The notes under the pieces: generated by a model
Database searches by the model: none
What the model was told of the DNA's origin: nothing
The model's input: only the letters and a program-made list of their open reading frames with translations
Made by a program: the position numbers and the translations under genes
Shown here: one piece after another, positions 25,228 through 33,968 of the stretch
Layout: the number at the start of each line of letters is the position of its first letter
Position numbering within the stretch: the first letter of the stretch is position 1
Assembly: GCA_002422605.1 (NCBI GenBank)
Contig: DISW01000007.1
Span: 1-55,583 of the forward strand
DNA from: Bacteriovoracaceae bacterium UBA6200
GTDB lineage: Bacteria > Bdellovibrionota > Bacteriovoracia > Bacteriovoracales > Bacteriovoracaceae
Direction of reading: 5' to 3'
DNA: 55,583 nucleotides

Positions 25228-26257
25228 ATGTGGTCCATTTTTGTGTAAGCTGTCGGATATGTTCTGCCGGTGAGAGGCTGATAATTTCTGGAAATTCCAG
25301 TACCACCGGGAAAACTTCTTGCAGTTGTTGTTTTAAATCTTGTTCTTTTTGTATCAATGAGTCCTTAACGGTACTCAATGTGTTTGCTTCTGGATTCCAA
25401 TTAGCAAGATCCTGTTCAAGACATTTATTCAGCACCAGGAAATGATCCTGGTGGATGAAATGGCTGGCATGAGACCGCATTTCTACTGCTTCCTCAGCTT
25501 TGCCTTGCTCTACTGAAGTAACTAAAAACCAATTGCATTCAGCCTTGGACTTTAGCTTATCTTGCAGAGAAAGTCCCTTCAGGAAAGCATCTCTTGAACG
25601 ATAAATAATTTGTATGGCCTCGATAAAATCATCAATAAATTGGGCACCGGTGACATTTTGAAGATAACCCAGGAGTTTTCTCACTCCGGATGAGACTACC
25701 CGATTAATGATATTGAAACTAAAAAGCTTTTTCCCTGCCTTAGCAGATTTTTGACCGAGGTAATTGAAAATCTCAATAAAATTCTGATCGAAAAAAGACC
25801 TGATTTTTCCAAGGCTTTCCAGAAAATCCAAAAAGTGTGCTCCCGGAGGAGTATCTAAAACCACTACATCAAATTTTCCGCTATCAAATTGCATTTGAAC
25901 TTCTACCATTGAGAGAATTTCATTCATTCCTCCATATGGCTTAGAAAGTATTTGCACAATTCGGTTATCCGCGAGGTCAGGTGTTTGGTATTTTGCAGCC
26001 ATCCTGCCGATGGTTTTTTCAGGCGACATCAAAAGAGCATGAAGTTCGGTATTTTCAATCGTTACAGGAACGACCTCACCGATAGCATTCTCGGAAAGAC
26101 CTAATAGATCTTTAAGCCTGCGGGCGGGATCAATCGTTACAAGGAGAACCCGTTTCCCGCTTTGGGATAAACTTAAGGCCCGGGCAGTAGCAAGAGTTGT
26201 TTTTCCAACTCCGCCAGTACCACAGAAAATCTCGAATGATTTAGTGGATAGAGTCAC
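25211..26257 (-). CDS. ArsA/Get3-like ATPase, copy without the signature lysine
   Basis: A soluble P-loop ATPase of the ArsA/GET3 class (348 aa). The P-loop is GTGGVGKTT at residues 13-21, where Thr14 replaces the signature Lys of the deviant Walker motif; switch II and Walker B are VVLDTPPGAHFLDFLE near 135. The nearby LLVTIDPARRLKDLLG matches the ArsA switch I region (DPA). No Cys pair for As(III) binding is evident and no ars genes are adjacent, so arsenic resistance is unlikely. The next gene upstream is a second ArsA-like ATPase with the Lys intact, suggesting a heterodimer. The start is GTG behind AAGGGAAAG. The gene overlaps GshA by 17 bases. Confidence 0.87.
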   Translation of the reverse strand: MTLSTKSFEIFCGTGGVGKTTLATARALSLSQSGKRVLLVTIDPARRLKDLLGLSENAIGEVVPVTIENTELHALLMSPEKTIGRMAAKYQTPDLADNRIVQILSKPYGGMNEILSMVEVQMQFDSGKFDVVVLDTPPGAHFLDFLESLGKIRSFFDQNFIEIFNYLGQKSAKAGKKLFSFNIINRVVSSGVRKLLGYLQNVTGAQFIDDFIEAIQIIYRSRDAFLKGLSLQDKLKSKAECNWFLVTSVEQGKAEEAVEMRSHASHFIHQDHFLVLNKCLEQDLANWNPEANTLSTVKDSLIQKEQDLKQQLQEVFPVVLEFPEIISLSPAEHIRQLTQKWTTYGSRS

Positions 26258-26284
26258 ATCTTTCCCTTTGAAAGTTCCACTATT

Positions 26285-27100
26285 CTATATGAGTTTTGAA
26301 AGAGACCCAACTAATTCCATCTCGATAGCGGTAGAATCGCGACTAAGTGAGTGGGGTAGAACGCATTGCATCTCTGAAGAGTTCTCTTCAATCAGAGTTT
26401 TTTCATTAATGGCCTTATCCCGCAGGCTTTCTGGCAGCTGATCAATATGGTTTTCGACCAGAGGATAGAGAAAGTTATTTATCGTAATATCCACATCAAC
26501 AGGAGTTCTTTCCTGGAGTCCCTTTTTGAGTTCCATTGCTTCTTGCCAGGACATGAGACTAGGTAGACTGACTACATGGATTTTAGTGTATTCAGGGTCA
26601 TTTAAGCGAGACAGCATTTTGATTGTGTCATCAAAGATGGCGCCACTCTTAAAAATTTGCTTAAAATTTGACGTGGACTCAATCATGGTCAATGCATGAC
26701 CCGATGCAGGCGCATCAAGAACGACTATCAAGCGTGGATTGGCCTTTCCCATTTCCAGGATTTTTCCCAGGTAAATCAAATAACTAAATCCTGGAACCAT
26801 ATTTATGAGGGCACGGAAAAAGGGAGTTTTTACAATCCAGGAAGCAATCATTCTGGAATTGAGTCTGCGCTCAATATATCCCAGTGCGCACTCCTCGAGA
26901 GAGAGGCTGACTTCTCTTATTCCATTAACTGTTTTGTTTAAGTTCTGAGTTGCATTGGGGCCAATGGATTGGCCCTGAAAAGTGAGATAAATGGCTTCAT
27001 GATCGTGCTCAAGGAGGTAGCGAACAAATGCCTTGCTGAGAGTAGTTTTTCCTACACCGCCCTTACCAGTGAATATATAAAGGCGGCGTAGTGATTCCAT
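26285..27100 (-). CDS. ArsA/Get3-like ATPase, copy with canonical deviant Walker A
   Basis: A second P-loop ATPase of 271 aa. The P-loop GKGGVGKTT at residues 12-20 keeps the signature lysine K13, which in this class reaches into the partner subunit's ATP site. A Walker B-like strand VVLDAPASGHALTMIE lies near residue 135. The protein is shorter than the neighbour and lacks the helical client-binding insert of Get3. Its start shares one base with the stop of the beta-barrel gene (TGATG), and ArsA-like gene 1 follows after 27 bases. Coupled with its partner, it may act in membrane-protein handling or in a switch; no direct evidence says which. Confidence 0.85.
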   Translation of the reverse strand: MESLRRLYIFTGKGGVGKTTLSKAFVRYLLEHDHEAIYLTFQGQSIGPNATQNLNKTVNGIREVSLSLEECALGYIERRLNSRMIASWIVKTPFFRALINMVPGFSYLIYLGKILEMGKANPRLIVVLDAPASGHALTMIESTSNFKQIFKSGAIFDDTIKMLSRLNDPEYTKIHVVSLPSLMSWQEAMELKKGLQERTPVDVDITINNFLYPLVENHIDQLPESLRDKAINEKTLIEENSSEMQCVLPHSLSRDSTAIEMELVGSLSKLI

Positions 27101-27783
27101 CAGAAGAGGTACATTCCTGTAATGAGAAGTTTCATATAGTAACCTTTAACATCGGACTGATCGCTTTGCTGGACTTTAAAAGGCCAGTGCATTTGCCCCA
27201 TCACTCCAACAACATAATTGTCGTTCAAGCGAAGATCAACACCGCCACCAAAATTTAAACCAAAAGTTAATTTTTGATCAGACCATTTTGATTTGCCATT
27301 AACTTCTCTTTTCATTTTTGGAGCGTAAAAGCCGAGACCACCTAGAAAGTATGGAGAGAGGTTATCAAATTCTACCAAACGACCTTTAATAGATGTCGCA
27401 AGTCCCATTACTTTTGTTCTTTCATTCTTGTCTTTATGTTCTGAAATATGAGCATCGACTAAAAGGTCGAAAGAATAACTGGCCGCATAGGAGTAGAGTA
27501 GATCAACAGTGATCTTATCGTTTCCATGTTTGCCATAATTACCAAAGAGAAAGGTTTGTCCTAGACCTAAACCAATACCGTGCTGTTGTAGCCGGCGTTG
27601 AGAGGCGGAATTAACTGGAGAACTTTTACTTCTGTCTACTTCCTCAACGGGAGCAGGTGCGGGCTCTTCCTTAGATAGTTCCTTGGAAGTGTCAGGAGTT
27701 TTAATGGCGAAAGAAGTAGAAGGGGTAAAAAAACTCATGGCCACAAGGGCCATGAGTATAGTGCTGAAATTTTTGTTACTCAT
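27100..27783 (-). CDS. Outer-membrane beta-barrel protein (probable)
   Basis: A 227-aa exported protein. The signal peptide ends near SFA at residue 25-26, followed by a Pro/Glu/Ser-rich linker to about residue 55. The rest alternates polar and hydrophobic residues with turns rich in Gly, Asn and Asp (GIGLGLGQTFLFGNYGKHGND, LGGLGFYAPKM, FGLNFGGGVDLRLND), ending with aromatic F. This resembles small eight-stranded barrels of the OmpA/OmpW/opacity type. No exact family is recognised. It sits between the PhaR-like regulator and the ArsA-like ATPases and is the only envelope protein in this operon. The link to the ATPases is intriguing but unexplained. Confidence 0.72.
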   Translation of the reverse strand: MSNKNFSTILMALVAMSFFTPSTSFAIKTPDTSKELSKEEPAPAPVEEVDRSKSSPVNSASQRRLQQHGIGLGLGQTFLFGNYGKHGNDKITVDLLYSYAASYSFDLLVDAHISEHKDKNERTKVMGLATSIKGRLVEFDNLSPYFLGGLGFYAPKMKREVNGKSKWSDQKLTFGLNFGGGVDLRLNDNYVVGVMGQMHWPFKVQQSDQSDVKGYYMKLLITGMYLF

Positions 27784-27792
27784 GAACTAAGA

Positions 27793-28188
27793 TTAGTTCA
27801 AAGTAGTAGAATTTTCCATAGAAGAGTTTAGACCAGCAACAAAAGCTGGTTTGAAATCTTCAGCTACAACAGCAGCAGGCATATCGAAAGTAAGGTTCAA
27901 ACGACCTTCTAGAGCGCCGATATAACCAGTAAGAGTGCCTTCTTCAGAGCGGATTACACGCTTAAGAAGTTCAGTGTTTCCTGGCTTAAGTGATTTACGC
28001 TCTTGATCAAAAAGAAGTTGGATCTGAGTCATATAAGTTATGTCATTTTTTGACTTGTTGTCGATAACCTGGATTTCATGACCTTCACGAACGATCTGAG
28101 CGATCTCTTCGAGAGTGACATAGCAGCTTTGGAAAGTGTCGTAGAGCTTGCGGTTCTGGTAACGCTTGATGATACGTACGTCTTTCAT
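27793..28188 (-). CDS. PhaR-like DNA-binding regulator (PHB/PHA accumulation regulator domain)
   Basis: A 131-aa protein whose first 65 residues match the PhaR DNA-binding domain: IIKRYQNRKLYDT, CYVTLEEIAQIVREG, and VIDNKSKNDITY. PhaR represses phasin and polyester-synthesis genes in bacteria that store polyhydroxyalkanoate. No pha gene lies in this window. The C-terminal half is short, so only one of the usual repeats may remain. AGGGGA stands before the start, with a TATAAC (28208-28213, as read on the minus strand) 20 bases upstream. It begins what looks like a six-gene operon. Its role as a regulator of that operon is inference. Confidence 0.85.
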   Translation of the reverse strand: MKDVRIIKRYQNRKLYDTFQSCYVTLEEIAQIVREGHEIQVIDNKSKNDITYMTQIQLLFDQERKSLKPGNTELLKRVIRSEEGTLTGYIGALEGRLNLTFDMPAAVVAEDFKPAFVAGLNSSMENSTTLN

Positions 28189-28582
28189 TTTGTTCCCCTA
28201 ATTTGTGGTTATACCCTTTTAATTCGTTTAAAGGTACAGTCGTTAATAGTTCTTGTTTAGAGAAAGAGGCAGCGCACTCAAAGAAAAATGTTTTTGCGCG
28301 CTATCACCTTCGAAATCGGTTGGGTTTTACTAATACCGCACTTGGCTGTCAACCCAGATAGTCATAAATAATCCTAAAGATGAAAAAAAAATAGGTATTT
28401 TGGGTAAAAAATTCCTACTCTGATTGAGTTTAGTCCTTGTTTTTCAATAACTTATCCTTGCAAGATGGGCCACTGTCTGTTCCGCGTTAAAACTTTCATT
28501 TTCTAATTATCCCTTAAGAGAAGCCGATAAAAGAAGAGAGGGGCGAGTCATAACTTGTCTTCCCCTAAAGCATAGGACTTTT
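28189..28582. other. 394-bp intergenic region between divergent genes
   Basis: The largest gap in the window. At the left it holds the leader of the PhaR-like gene (minus strand), with AGGGGA and a TATAAC -10-like element. At the right it holds the leader of the TPR lipoprotein gene, with AGGA five bases before its start. The middle is AT-rich with only weak inverted repeats; I see no open frame, tRNA or riboswitch that I can support. Confidence 0.5.
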
Positions 28583-30439
28583 ATGAAATTGCATTCCTCT
28601 TTTTTACCTCTTTTCCTTATTTGTTTACTGATGGTGAGCTGTGCTCATCATGAGAAAAAAGAAAAGACAGTCCTATCGGATCTCTCTCCTGAACAAGTTG
28701 AGGAACTCAATCGCGAAGCACTTTTGATTGCCTCCAAACGACTTGAACAAATGGTGATCGAAGCTAAGAACAATCAATCAACCGTAAATTATTTAGCAAC
28801 AGACCTCTTCTTGAAGGGGAACATGTCTTTAATGGAAGGGGATTTCACAACGGCCTCTATTTTATTCAAGCACCTGGTAGTCCTCGTTCCTGATGATGAG
28901 TTCGTTCAAAAGAAATATGCCATCAGTCTTATCAGGGTCGGCGACCTGGATGAGTCGATGAAAGTGCTGGAAAAACTTTATTTCAAAGGTAAGGACGAAA
29001 GAGTGGGCCTTATCCTCGCTGGGGTCTATACCGGACTTGATAAAGAAGAGATGGCCAAGTCGGTTTACCGTCAGATTTTGGCCGCCAATCCGAAAAATGA
29101 GGATGCCTGTGTCTTTCTAAGTAAGTCGATGGCCATAAATAAAGAAACTTCCAAAGCTATTAAACAACTTGAGAAATGTGCCGGCCACGATAAGAAAAAC
29201 GGAATGTATGATTACTATGCCGGGAAAATTTACCTCGATATGGGGCAAGTTTCCAAGGCCATGAAGTCTTTTGAGAAAGCGACACAACGTCAGCCTGATC
29301 TGGGTCAGGCCGTGAGTGCACGGGGAATTATCCTGGAAGAAAGAGAACAGCACGAAGCCGCAATTAAAATCTATACAAAATATTTAGAAAAACAGCCGAA
29401 TGATACAGGTATTCTTTCGAGAATGGTCCAGGCCTTGTTTTTAAAAGAAAAGTATGAGGAAGTGATTCCCTATGCTGAGCGCTTAAGTGATCTCGAACCG
29501 GAAAACCTAAACTTAAAAGTAAAGCTGGGTATCCTTTATACTGATAGTAAAAAGTATCACGAAGCGATTTCGGTTTTTAGAGATCTACTGGTAGCAGCAC
29601 CTCATTCTGATAAAATCCTCTATTATCTGGGAGCGATTCATCAGGATTTGAAAAAGTATTCCGAATCGATTGAGTACTTCAACCAGATTCCAACTGAAAG
29701 CGGTCTTTATACTGACAGCTCCGTTCAGATGGCCAATATGCTCTCTACTCTTGCTCAGAATGAATATCAAAATAAAAAAGAAGCAAAATGGAAAGATCGT
29801 TTCGTTCAGTTCGTCAATTCCAAGCTGGATGAATTTAAAGATATGAGAGTTGAATTCAGTGTCATCAAATCTGGGTTTTATGAAAGCATAGGACAGTCAA
29901 AAGAAGCTATGGAAGCTATGATGGTTGTTCAGGATGAGAAAAATTTCTCAACTCAACATAAATACTATCTCGCGAATCTCTATGAAAAAGAGAAGAAATA
30001 TGAGGAATCAACTTCCCTCATTATGACCATTATTGAAAAAGAACCTAAAAACGCTCACGCCTGGAATTTTCTAGGATACTCACTTCTGGTGAGAGGCGAA
30101 GACCCGGATAAAGCCTTTGAATATATCCAGACAGCATTAAAAATCAGTCCGGACGATGGCTATATCCGTGATTCCTTAGGATGGTATTATTTTAAAAAAG
30201 GTCAATACGAGAAGGCCTTGACCGAACTTGAATTCGCTTTCAAAAAAGTTCCCGAGGATGTGGAGATTTTAAAGCATCTGGCAACGCTTCATAAGAAAAT
30301 GAACGATCATTCTCGCGCTAAAAGCTATCTTGAATCTGCCCTTAAACTTGTGCGCTATGAAAATGATAAAAATGATATCATGCTACAAATGGAAGAATTG
30401 GACAGAGCTCGTCTTCCGGCTTCTGGCAAGCTTGATTGA
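28583..30439 (+). CDS. TPR-repeat lipoprotein
   Basis: A 618-aa lipoprotein: lipobox LMVSC with Cys20 after a hydrophobic signal. The body is made of about 12-14 tetratricopeptide repeats, visible in runs such as YDYYAGKIYLDMGQVSKAM and AWNFLGYSLLVRGEDPDKAF. Late repeats contain SPDDGYIRDSLGWYYFKKGQY, a pattern shared with outer-membrane TPR proteins found next to lolB-like genes. It would work as a scaffold at the outer membrane, probably with the next gene. It starts with AGGA five bases upstream. The next lipoprotein gene follows after 37 bases, probably in one operon. Confidence 0.9.
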   Translation: MKLHSSFLPLFLICLLMVSCAHHEKKEKTVLSDLSPEQVEELNREALLIASKRLEQMVIEAKNNQSTVNYLATDLFLKGNMSLMEGDFTTASILFKHLVVLVPDDEFVQKKYAISLIRVGDLDESMKVLEKLYFKGKDERVGLILAGVYTGLDKEEMAKSVYRQILAANPKNEDACVFLSKSMAINKETSKAIKQLEKCAGHDKKNGMYDYYAGKIYLDMGQVSKAMKSFEKATQRQPDLGQAVSARGIILEEREQHEAAIKIYTKYLEKQPNDTGILSRMVQALFLKEKYEEVIPYAERLSDLEPENLNLKVKLGILYTDSKKYHEAISVFRDLLVAAPHSDKILYYLGAIHQDLKKYSESIEYFNQIPTESGLYTDSSVQMANMLSTLAQNEYQNKKEAKWKDRFVQFVNSKLDEFKDMRVEFSVIKSGFYESIGQSKEAMEAMMVVQDEKNFSTQHKYYLANLYEKEKKYEESTSLIMTIIEKEPKNAHAWNFLGYSLLVRGEDPDKAFEYIQTALKISPDDGYIRDSLGWYYFKKGQYEKALTELEFAFKKVPEDVEILKHLATLHKKMNDHSRAKSYLESALKLVRYENDKNDIMLQMEELDRARLPASGKLD

Positions 30440-30476
30440 ACTTGCGTTTCAATAAAAACAATTTCAATATGAGGTC

Positions 30477-31139
30477 ATGTTTATCAAATGCATGGCCTTT
30501 TTATTTTTCGTTTCTTCCTGTGCTCTCTTCAAGGGAGTGGAGAAAATTGAAGATAAAGATAAAGAACAACTCATAAACTCATTCCAATTTTCCGGTGAAG
30601 GGCGCGGTCGTCTGTCTCTGGGAAAAAATCAGTATGTGTTCAGCTTCGAAAGCCTTTTAAAAGAAAATCATGATTGGATCATTGGCGTGAACATTCCTCT
30701 TCAGGGCGAAGAGGTGATGATTCTTCCTGATCTAAAGCAAAAAGAGATGCAGGATTCGGAGATTGAGACTTTTGAAAGAAGAATCCGGCATGAATTTAAA
30801 AGAGTAAAACTGGATAAGGTTTTGAGTGCTGAGAAATTTTTAATCGAATTACGGTCTTTGGTCCGTTTTGCACAGGCCTCATCTTTAGGTCTTTCAAGAA
30901 AGTGCTTGTCGCGTCTAAATGAATTTCAGTGTGAATTAGATGGAGAAAGTTTTTTGATAAGCGTCACAGATGGAGAATTTATTATTCAGAAATGGCTCGG
31001 ACAAGGCCGGAGAGTTGTCCTTGAAGGCAGAAATCTTACAGAGTCTTTCTTTTCACAGTCAAATATACGCTTGTATGCCTCAGATAAGGATTTTCACCAG
31101 AAAAATTCCTCCTTTTCATTAGAACTTTTCTGGAAGTAA
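30477..31139 (+). CDS. Lipoprotein, possibly LolB-like
   Basis: A small lipoprotein (220 aa) with a short signal and lipobox VSSC, Cys15. After an acidic linker the body is a run of beta strands beginning FSGEGRGRLSLGKNQYVFSFESL, with conserved-looking Gly and Leu positions like LolB, the receptor that inserts lipoproteins into the outer membrane. The gene order TPR lipoprotein then LolB-like lipoprotein supports this reading. LolB's key Trp/Leu loop is not obvious, so the family stays uncertain. GAGG precedes the start. No terminator is visible downstream. Confidence 0.5.
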   Translation: MFIKCMAFLFFVSSCALFKGVEKIEDKDKEQLINSFQFSGEGRGRLSLGKNQYVFSFESLLKENHDWIIGVNIPLQGEEVMILPDLKQKEMQDSEIETFERRIRHEFKRVKLDKVLSAEKFLIELRSLVRFAQASSLGLSRKCLSRLNEFQCELDGESFLISVTDGEFIIQKWLGQGRRVVLEGRNLTESFFSQSNIRLYASDKDFHQKNSSFSLELFWK

Positions 31140-31223
31140 TATTCTCTGACAAAATCGGTCGCAAATTGCACCTCTTGTCAGGAACGCACTGTTTTTATAA
31201 AGATTAATCAATTCTAATGGCTT

Positions 31224-31229
31224 ATAATT
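31224..31229 (+). promoter_or_regulatory. TATAAT -10 element before the oligopeptide importer operon
   Basis: A perfect TATAAT 26 bases before the start codon of the substrate-binding gene. No good -35 stands at the right distance, so it may be an activator-dependent promoter or chance in AT-rich sequence. Confidence 0.35.
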
Positions 31230-31255
31230 AATGCTTATTTTTGAGAGGAGCGTAA

Positions 31256-33013
31256 ATGAAGGGTTTGGTTGTATTTTTGAGCATTATGCTCACTCTTGTT
31301 TTTGGATGCAGTAAGCAAAATGATTTTACTGAAAGAGAAATCAATCTTGTATCCCCTGAAAAGATATCTGGCTTTGATCCTATTAACGCTTCTGACAAAT
31401 ATTCTGGAAATGAAGCGGGCAAAGTTTACGAAGGCCTGTTTGAATTTCATCCTTTAAAGCGTCCATATGTACTCGTTCCGAATCTTGCGGAAAGCATGCC
31501 TGAGGTCAGTAAAGATGGTCTTACATATACTTTTAAAATTAAGAAAGGTGTTTTGTTTCACGACAGCCCGGCCTTTAAAGATGGTATCGGCCGTGAAATG
31601 AAAGCTGATGATGTGCTTTACTCTTATAAAAGACTTGCTGATCCAAAGCTAACAGCTAAAGGATGGTGGGTTCTTGATGATAAGATTGCAGGACTAAATG
31701 AGTGGAGAGAAAAATTCGCTCAAGCTGATACGACTAATTATGATGAGCCTATTGAAGGTTTGAAAAAAGTTGATGATTACACCATCCAGATCAAACTTAA
31801 AAAGCCTTATCCGCAGTTCCTCTATGCGCTCGCTATGCCTTACACATTTATTGTGGCCAAAGAGGCGGTTGATCACTTTGGAAAAGAGTTCTTGAACCAC
31901 CCCGTGGGAACAGGTGCTTTTATTCTTCCACTATTCGATCAATCAAACATGATCGTTTACAATCGTAATCCGAAATTTCGTGAAAAGTTCTATCCTTCCG
32001 AAGGTGAAGAAGGGGATGAGAAGAAAGGTCTCCTTTCCGATGCCGGTAAGAAACTTCCTTTGGTCGATAAAATCAATGTCTATATAACTGTAGAATCTCA
32101 GCCAAAATGGTTGAGCTTCATGAGAGCTAAAACAGACATTATTGAAATTAAAGACGTTAACATCCAACAAACTCTGGATGAGAAAACTGAACTTCGTGCC
32201 GAACATAAAGAAAAAGGCATGCGTTTATTCATGCTTCCAATGCTGGATGTAGCCTATTTCGCTTTCAACTACGAAAATCCTATCTTTAAGAATATTAAAG
32301 TTAGACGTGCTATCAACCTTGCTTATGATCGTGATGAGGCCAACAGGCTTTTCCATGAGAATACTGCTTTTATCGCTCAAGGCCCGGTTCCACCAGGACT
32401 AGCAGGAAATAGAAAAGATTTCAAAAACCCTTACAGTAAACTCGATATTGAGCAGGCAAAAAAACTCCTTGCTGAAGCTGGTTATCCGGAAGGTAAAGGC
32501 TTACCAGACATTACTATTCAAACAAGAAACGAGACCGTTGCTCGTCAGCAGATTGAGTTCTTTGCAAAATGCATGGAAAAAATTGGAATCAAAATTAAAG
32601 TCGGTATGAACACGTGGCCGGAACTTGTGAATAAAGTAACTAAGAAACAGCACCAGATGTACACTATGGCCTGGGGAGCAGATTACCCGGATGCAGAAAA
32701 CTTCCTTGGTCTTCTCTATTGTCCAAACCAATCTCCTGGCTCAAATGGTGCCAACTACTGTAATCCAGAATTTGATGCTCTCTTTGAGAGAGCAACAATC
32801 ATGCAGGATTCTCCAGAAAGAACGGCCCTTTATGAAAAATTAAATGAGATGGCCGCTTTGGAAGTTCCATGGGTTTACGGTTTTAACCGTACAGATATTT
32901 ATTTAACCCAGTCTTGGTTAAAGAACTTTAAAGTAATGGAATTTAACCATAACCAATTTCAATATTTAAACGTAGACCTTGAAGTTAAAAAACAACTTAG
33001 TAAGAAGTTTTAG
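31256..33013 (+). CDS. Peptide ABC importer, substrate-binding lipoprotein (OppA/DppA family)
   Basis: A family 5 solute-binding lipoprotein of 585 aa. The lipobox is VFGC with Cys18. Typical blocks follow: LVSPEKISGFDPINASDKYSG, LTYTFKIKKGVLFHDSPAF, ADDVLYSYKRL, VGTGAFIL, IKVRRAINLAYDR and MAWGADYPDAENFL. It would capture oligopeptides in the periplasm and hand them to the permeases. The size is typical of OppA-like proteins. GAGGAG precedes the start. It opens a four-gene operon (binding protein, two permeases, fused ATPase) with gaps of 2-11 bases, and peptide uptake matches the peptidases in the window. Peptide length preference cannot be read. Confidence 0.93.
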   Translation: MKGLVVFLSIMLTLVFGCSKQNDFTEREINLVSPEKISGFDPINASDKYSGNEAGKVYEGLFEFHPLKRPYVLVPNLAESMPEVSKDGLTYTFKIKKGVLFHDSPAFKDGIGREMKADDVLYSYKRLADPKLTAKGWWVLDDKIAGLNEWREKFAQADTTNYDEPIEGLKKVDDYTIQIKLKKPYPQFLYALAMPYTFIVAKEAVDHFGKEFLNHPVGTGAFILPLFDQSNMIVYNRNPKFREKFYPSEGEEGDEKKGLLSDAGKKLPLVDKINVYITVESQPKWLSFMRAKTDIIEIKDVNIQQTLDEKTELRAEHKEKGMRLFMLPMLDVAYFAFNYENPIFKNIKVRRAINLAYDRDEANRLFHENTAFIAQGPVPPGLAGNRKDFKNPYSKLDIEQAKKLLAEAGYPEGKGLPDITIQTRNETVARQQIEFFAKCMEKIGIKIKVGMNTWPELVNKVTKKQHQMYTMAWGADYPDAENFLGLLYCPNQSPGSNGANYCNPEFDALFERATIMQDSPERTALYEKLNEMAALEVPWVYGFNRTDIYLTQSWLKNFKVMEFNHNQFQYLNVDLEVKKQLSKKF

Positions 33014-33021
33014 TAGGTAAG

Positions 33022-33957
33022 ATGCTCAAGTATATTATTAGACGACTTTTATATCTCATCCCCGTTCTCTTGGGGGTGAGTTTCATTATCTTTGTATTGT
33101 TTAACTTGGTATCCGGTGATCCGACGGCTGTCTTGTTGGGAAAAAATGCAACAGCTAAGCAGATGATGGAACTTAGAGAACAGCTAGGACTTAACAAGCC
33201 CTTATTCGACCAGTATTTAGATGTCGTTAAATCGGCCTTCACTTTTGACTTCGGCAGATCATGGGCAACAAAGCAGGAAATCTCTCATATGATCATTCAA
33301 GGGGCATACCCTTCAATGGCACTGACTGTTCCAGCATTTGTTATCTCAACAGTCCTTTCGTTAATTGTGGCCTTGGTGGTTGCATTCTATCGTGGGAAAG
33401 GCATCGACTTGTTCGTGCGTTTTCTATGTATTGCAGGCGTGAGTATTTCTGCTCTGGCCTACATCCTCTTCTTCCAATACTTTTTTGCTTATAAACTTGG
33501 GTGGTTTGAAATCTCAGGATTTGAATTCGGTTTTCCGGACTTCGTTCCTTATATCGCTCTACCGGCCATTATTTTTATTCTTCTAAGTCTTGGTCCGGAT
33601 GTTCGTTTTTTCAGAACAGTTATCCTGGATGAAATTTATCAGGACTATGTTCGTACTGCTCGTGCCAAAGGGTTAGGGGAAATTGTTGTCTTACTTAAAC
33701 ACGTTTTAAGAAATGCACTCATTCCGATTATTACTTATGTAGTCATCCAAATTCCTACTCTTATCCTGGGTGCACTCCTTTTAGAGAACTTTTTTAGTAT
33801 TCCGGGTCTCGGCGGTATAACGCTTAACGCTCTTAACTCATCGGATTTTCCGGTAATTAAGGCAATGGCGATTTTATCAAGTGTCCTTTATATCATCCTC
33901 AGTTTAGTCACAGACGTTCTTTATACGTTTGCTGATCCTAGAGTGAAATTGAAGTAG
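33022..33957 (+). CDS. oppB: Oligopeptide ABC importer permease (OppB/DppB)
   Basis: An inner-membrane permease of 311 aa with six predicted helices. The start YIIRRLLYLIPVLLGVSFIIFVLF is the hallmark first helix of OppB/DppB. The EAA-loop region reads YVRTARAKGLGEIVVLLKHVLRNALIPI, which contacts the ATPase, and GALLLENFFSIPGLG is the conserved final part. It starts nine bases after the binding-protein stop. Opp versus Dpp cannot be separated from sequence alone, so the symbol is a family label. Confidence 0.93.
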   Translation: MLKYIIRRLLYLIPVLLGVSFIIFVLFNLVSGDPTAVLLGKNATAKQMMELREQLGLNKPLFDQYLDVVKSAFTFDFGRSWATKQEISHMIIQGAYPSMALTVPAFVISTVLSLIVALVVAFYRGKGIDLFVRFLCIAGVSISALAYILFFQYFFAYKLGWFEISGFEFGFPDFVPYIALPAIIFILLSLGPDVRFFRTVILDEIYQDYVRTARAKGLGEIVVLLKHVLRNALIPIITYVVIQIPTLILGALLLENFFSIPGLGGITLNALNSSDFPVIKAMAILSSVLYIILSLVTDVLYTFADPRVKLK

Positions 33958-33968
33958 AAGTAGAAATT

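Noticed and set aside
25211..27100. Arsenic resistance genes
   Set aside because: The ATPases look like ArsA but no ArsB, ArsR, ArsC or As-binding Cys set is near; they are better called ArsA/Get3-like.
28189..28582. Riboswitch or small RNA in the largest intergenic gap
   Set aside because: Only short, weak inverted repeats; no terminator-like stem or known aptamer pattern.
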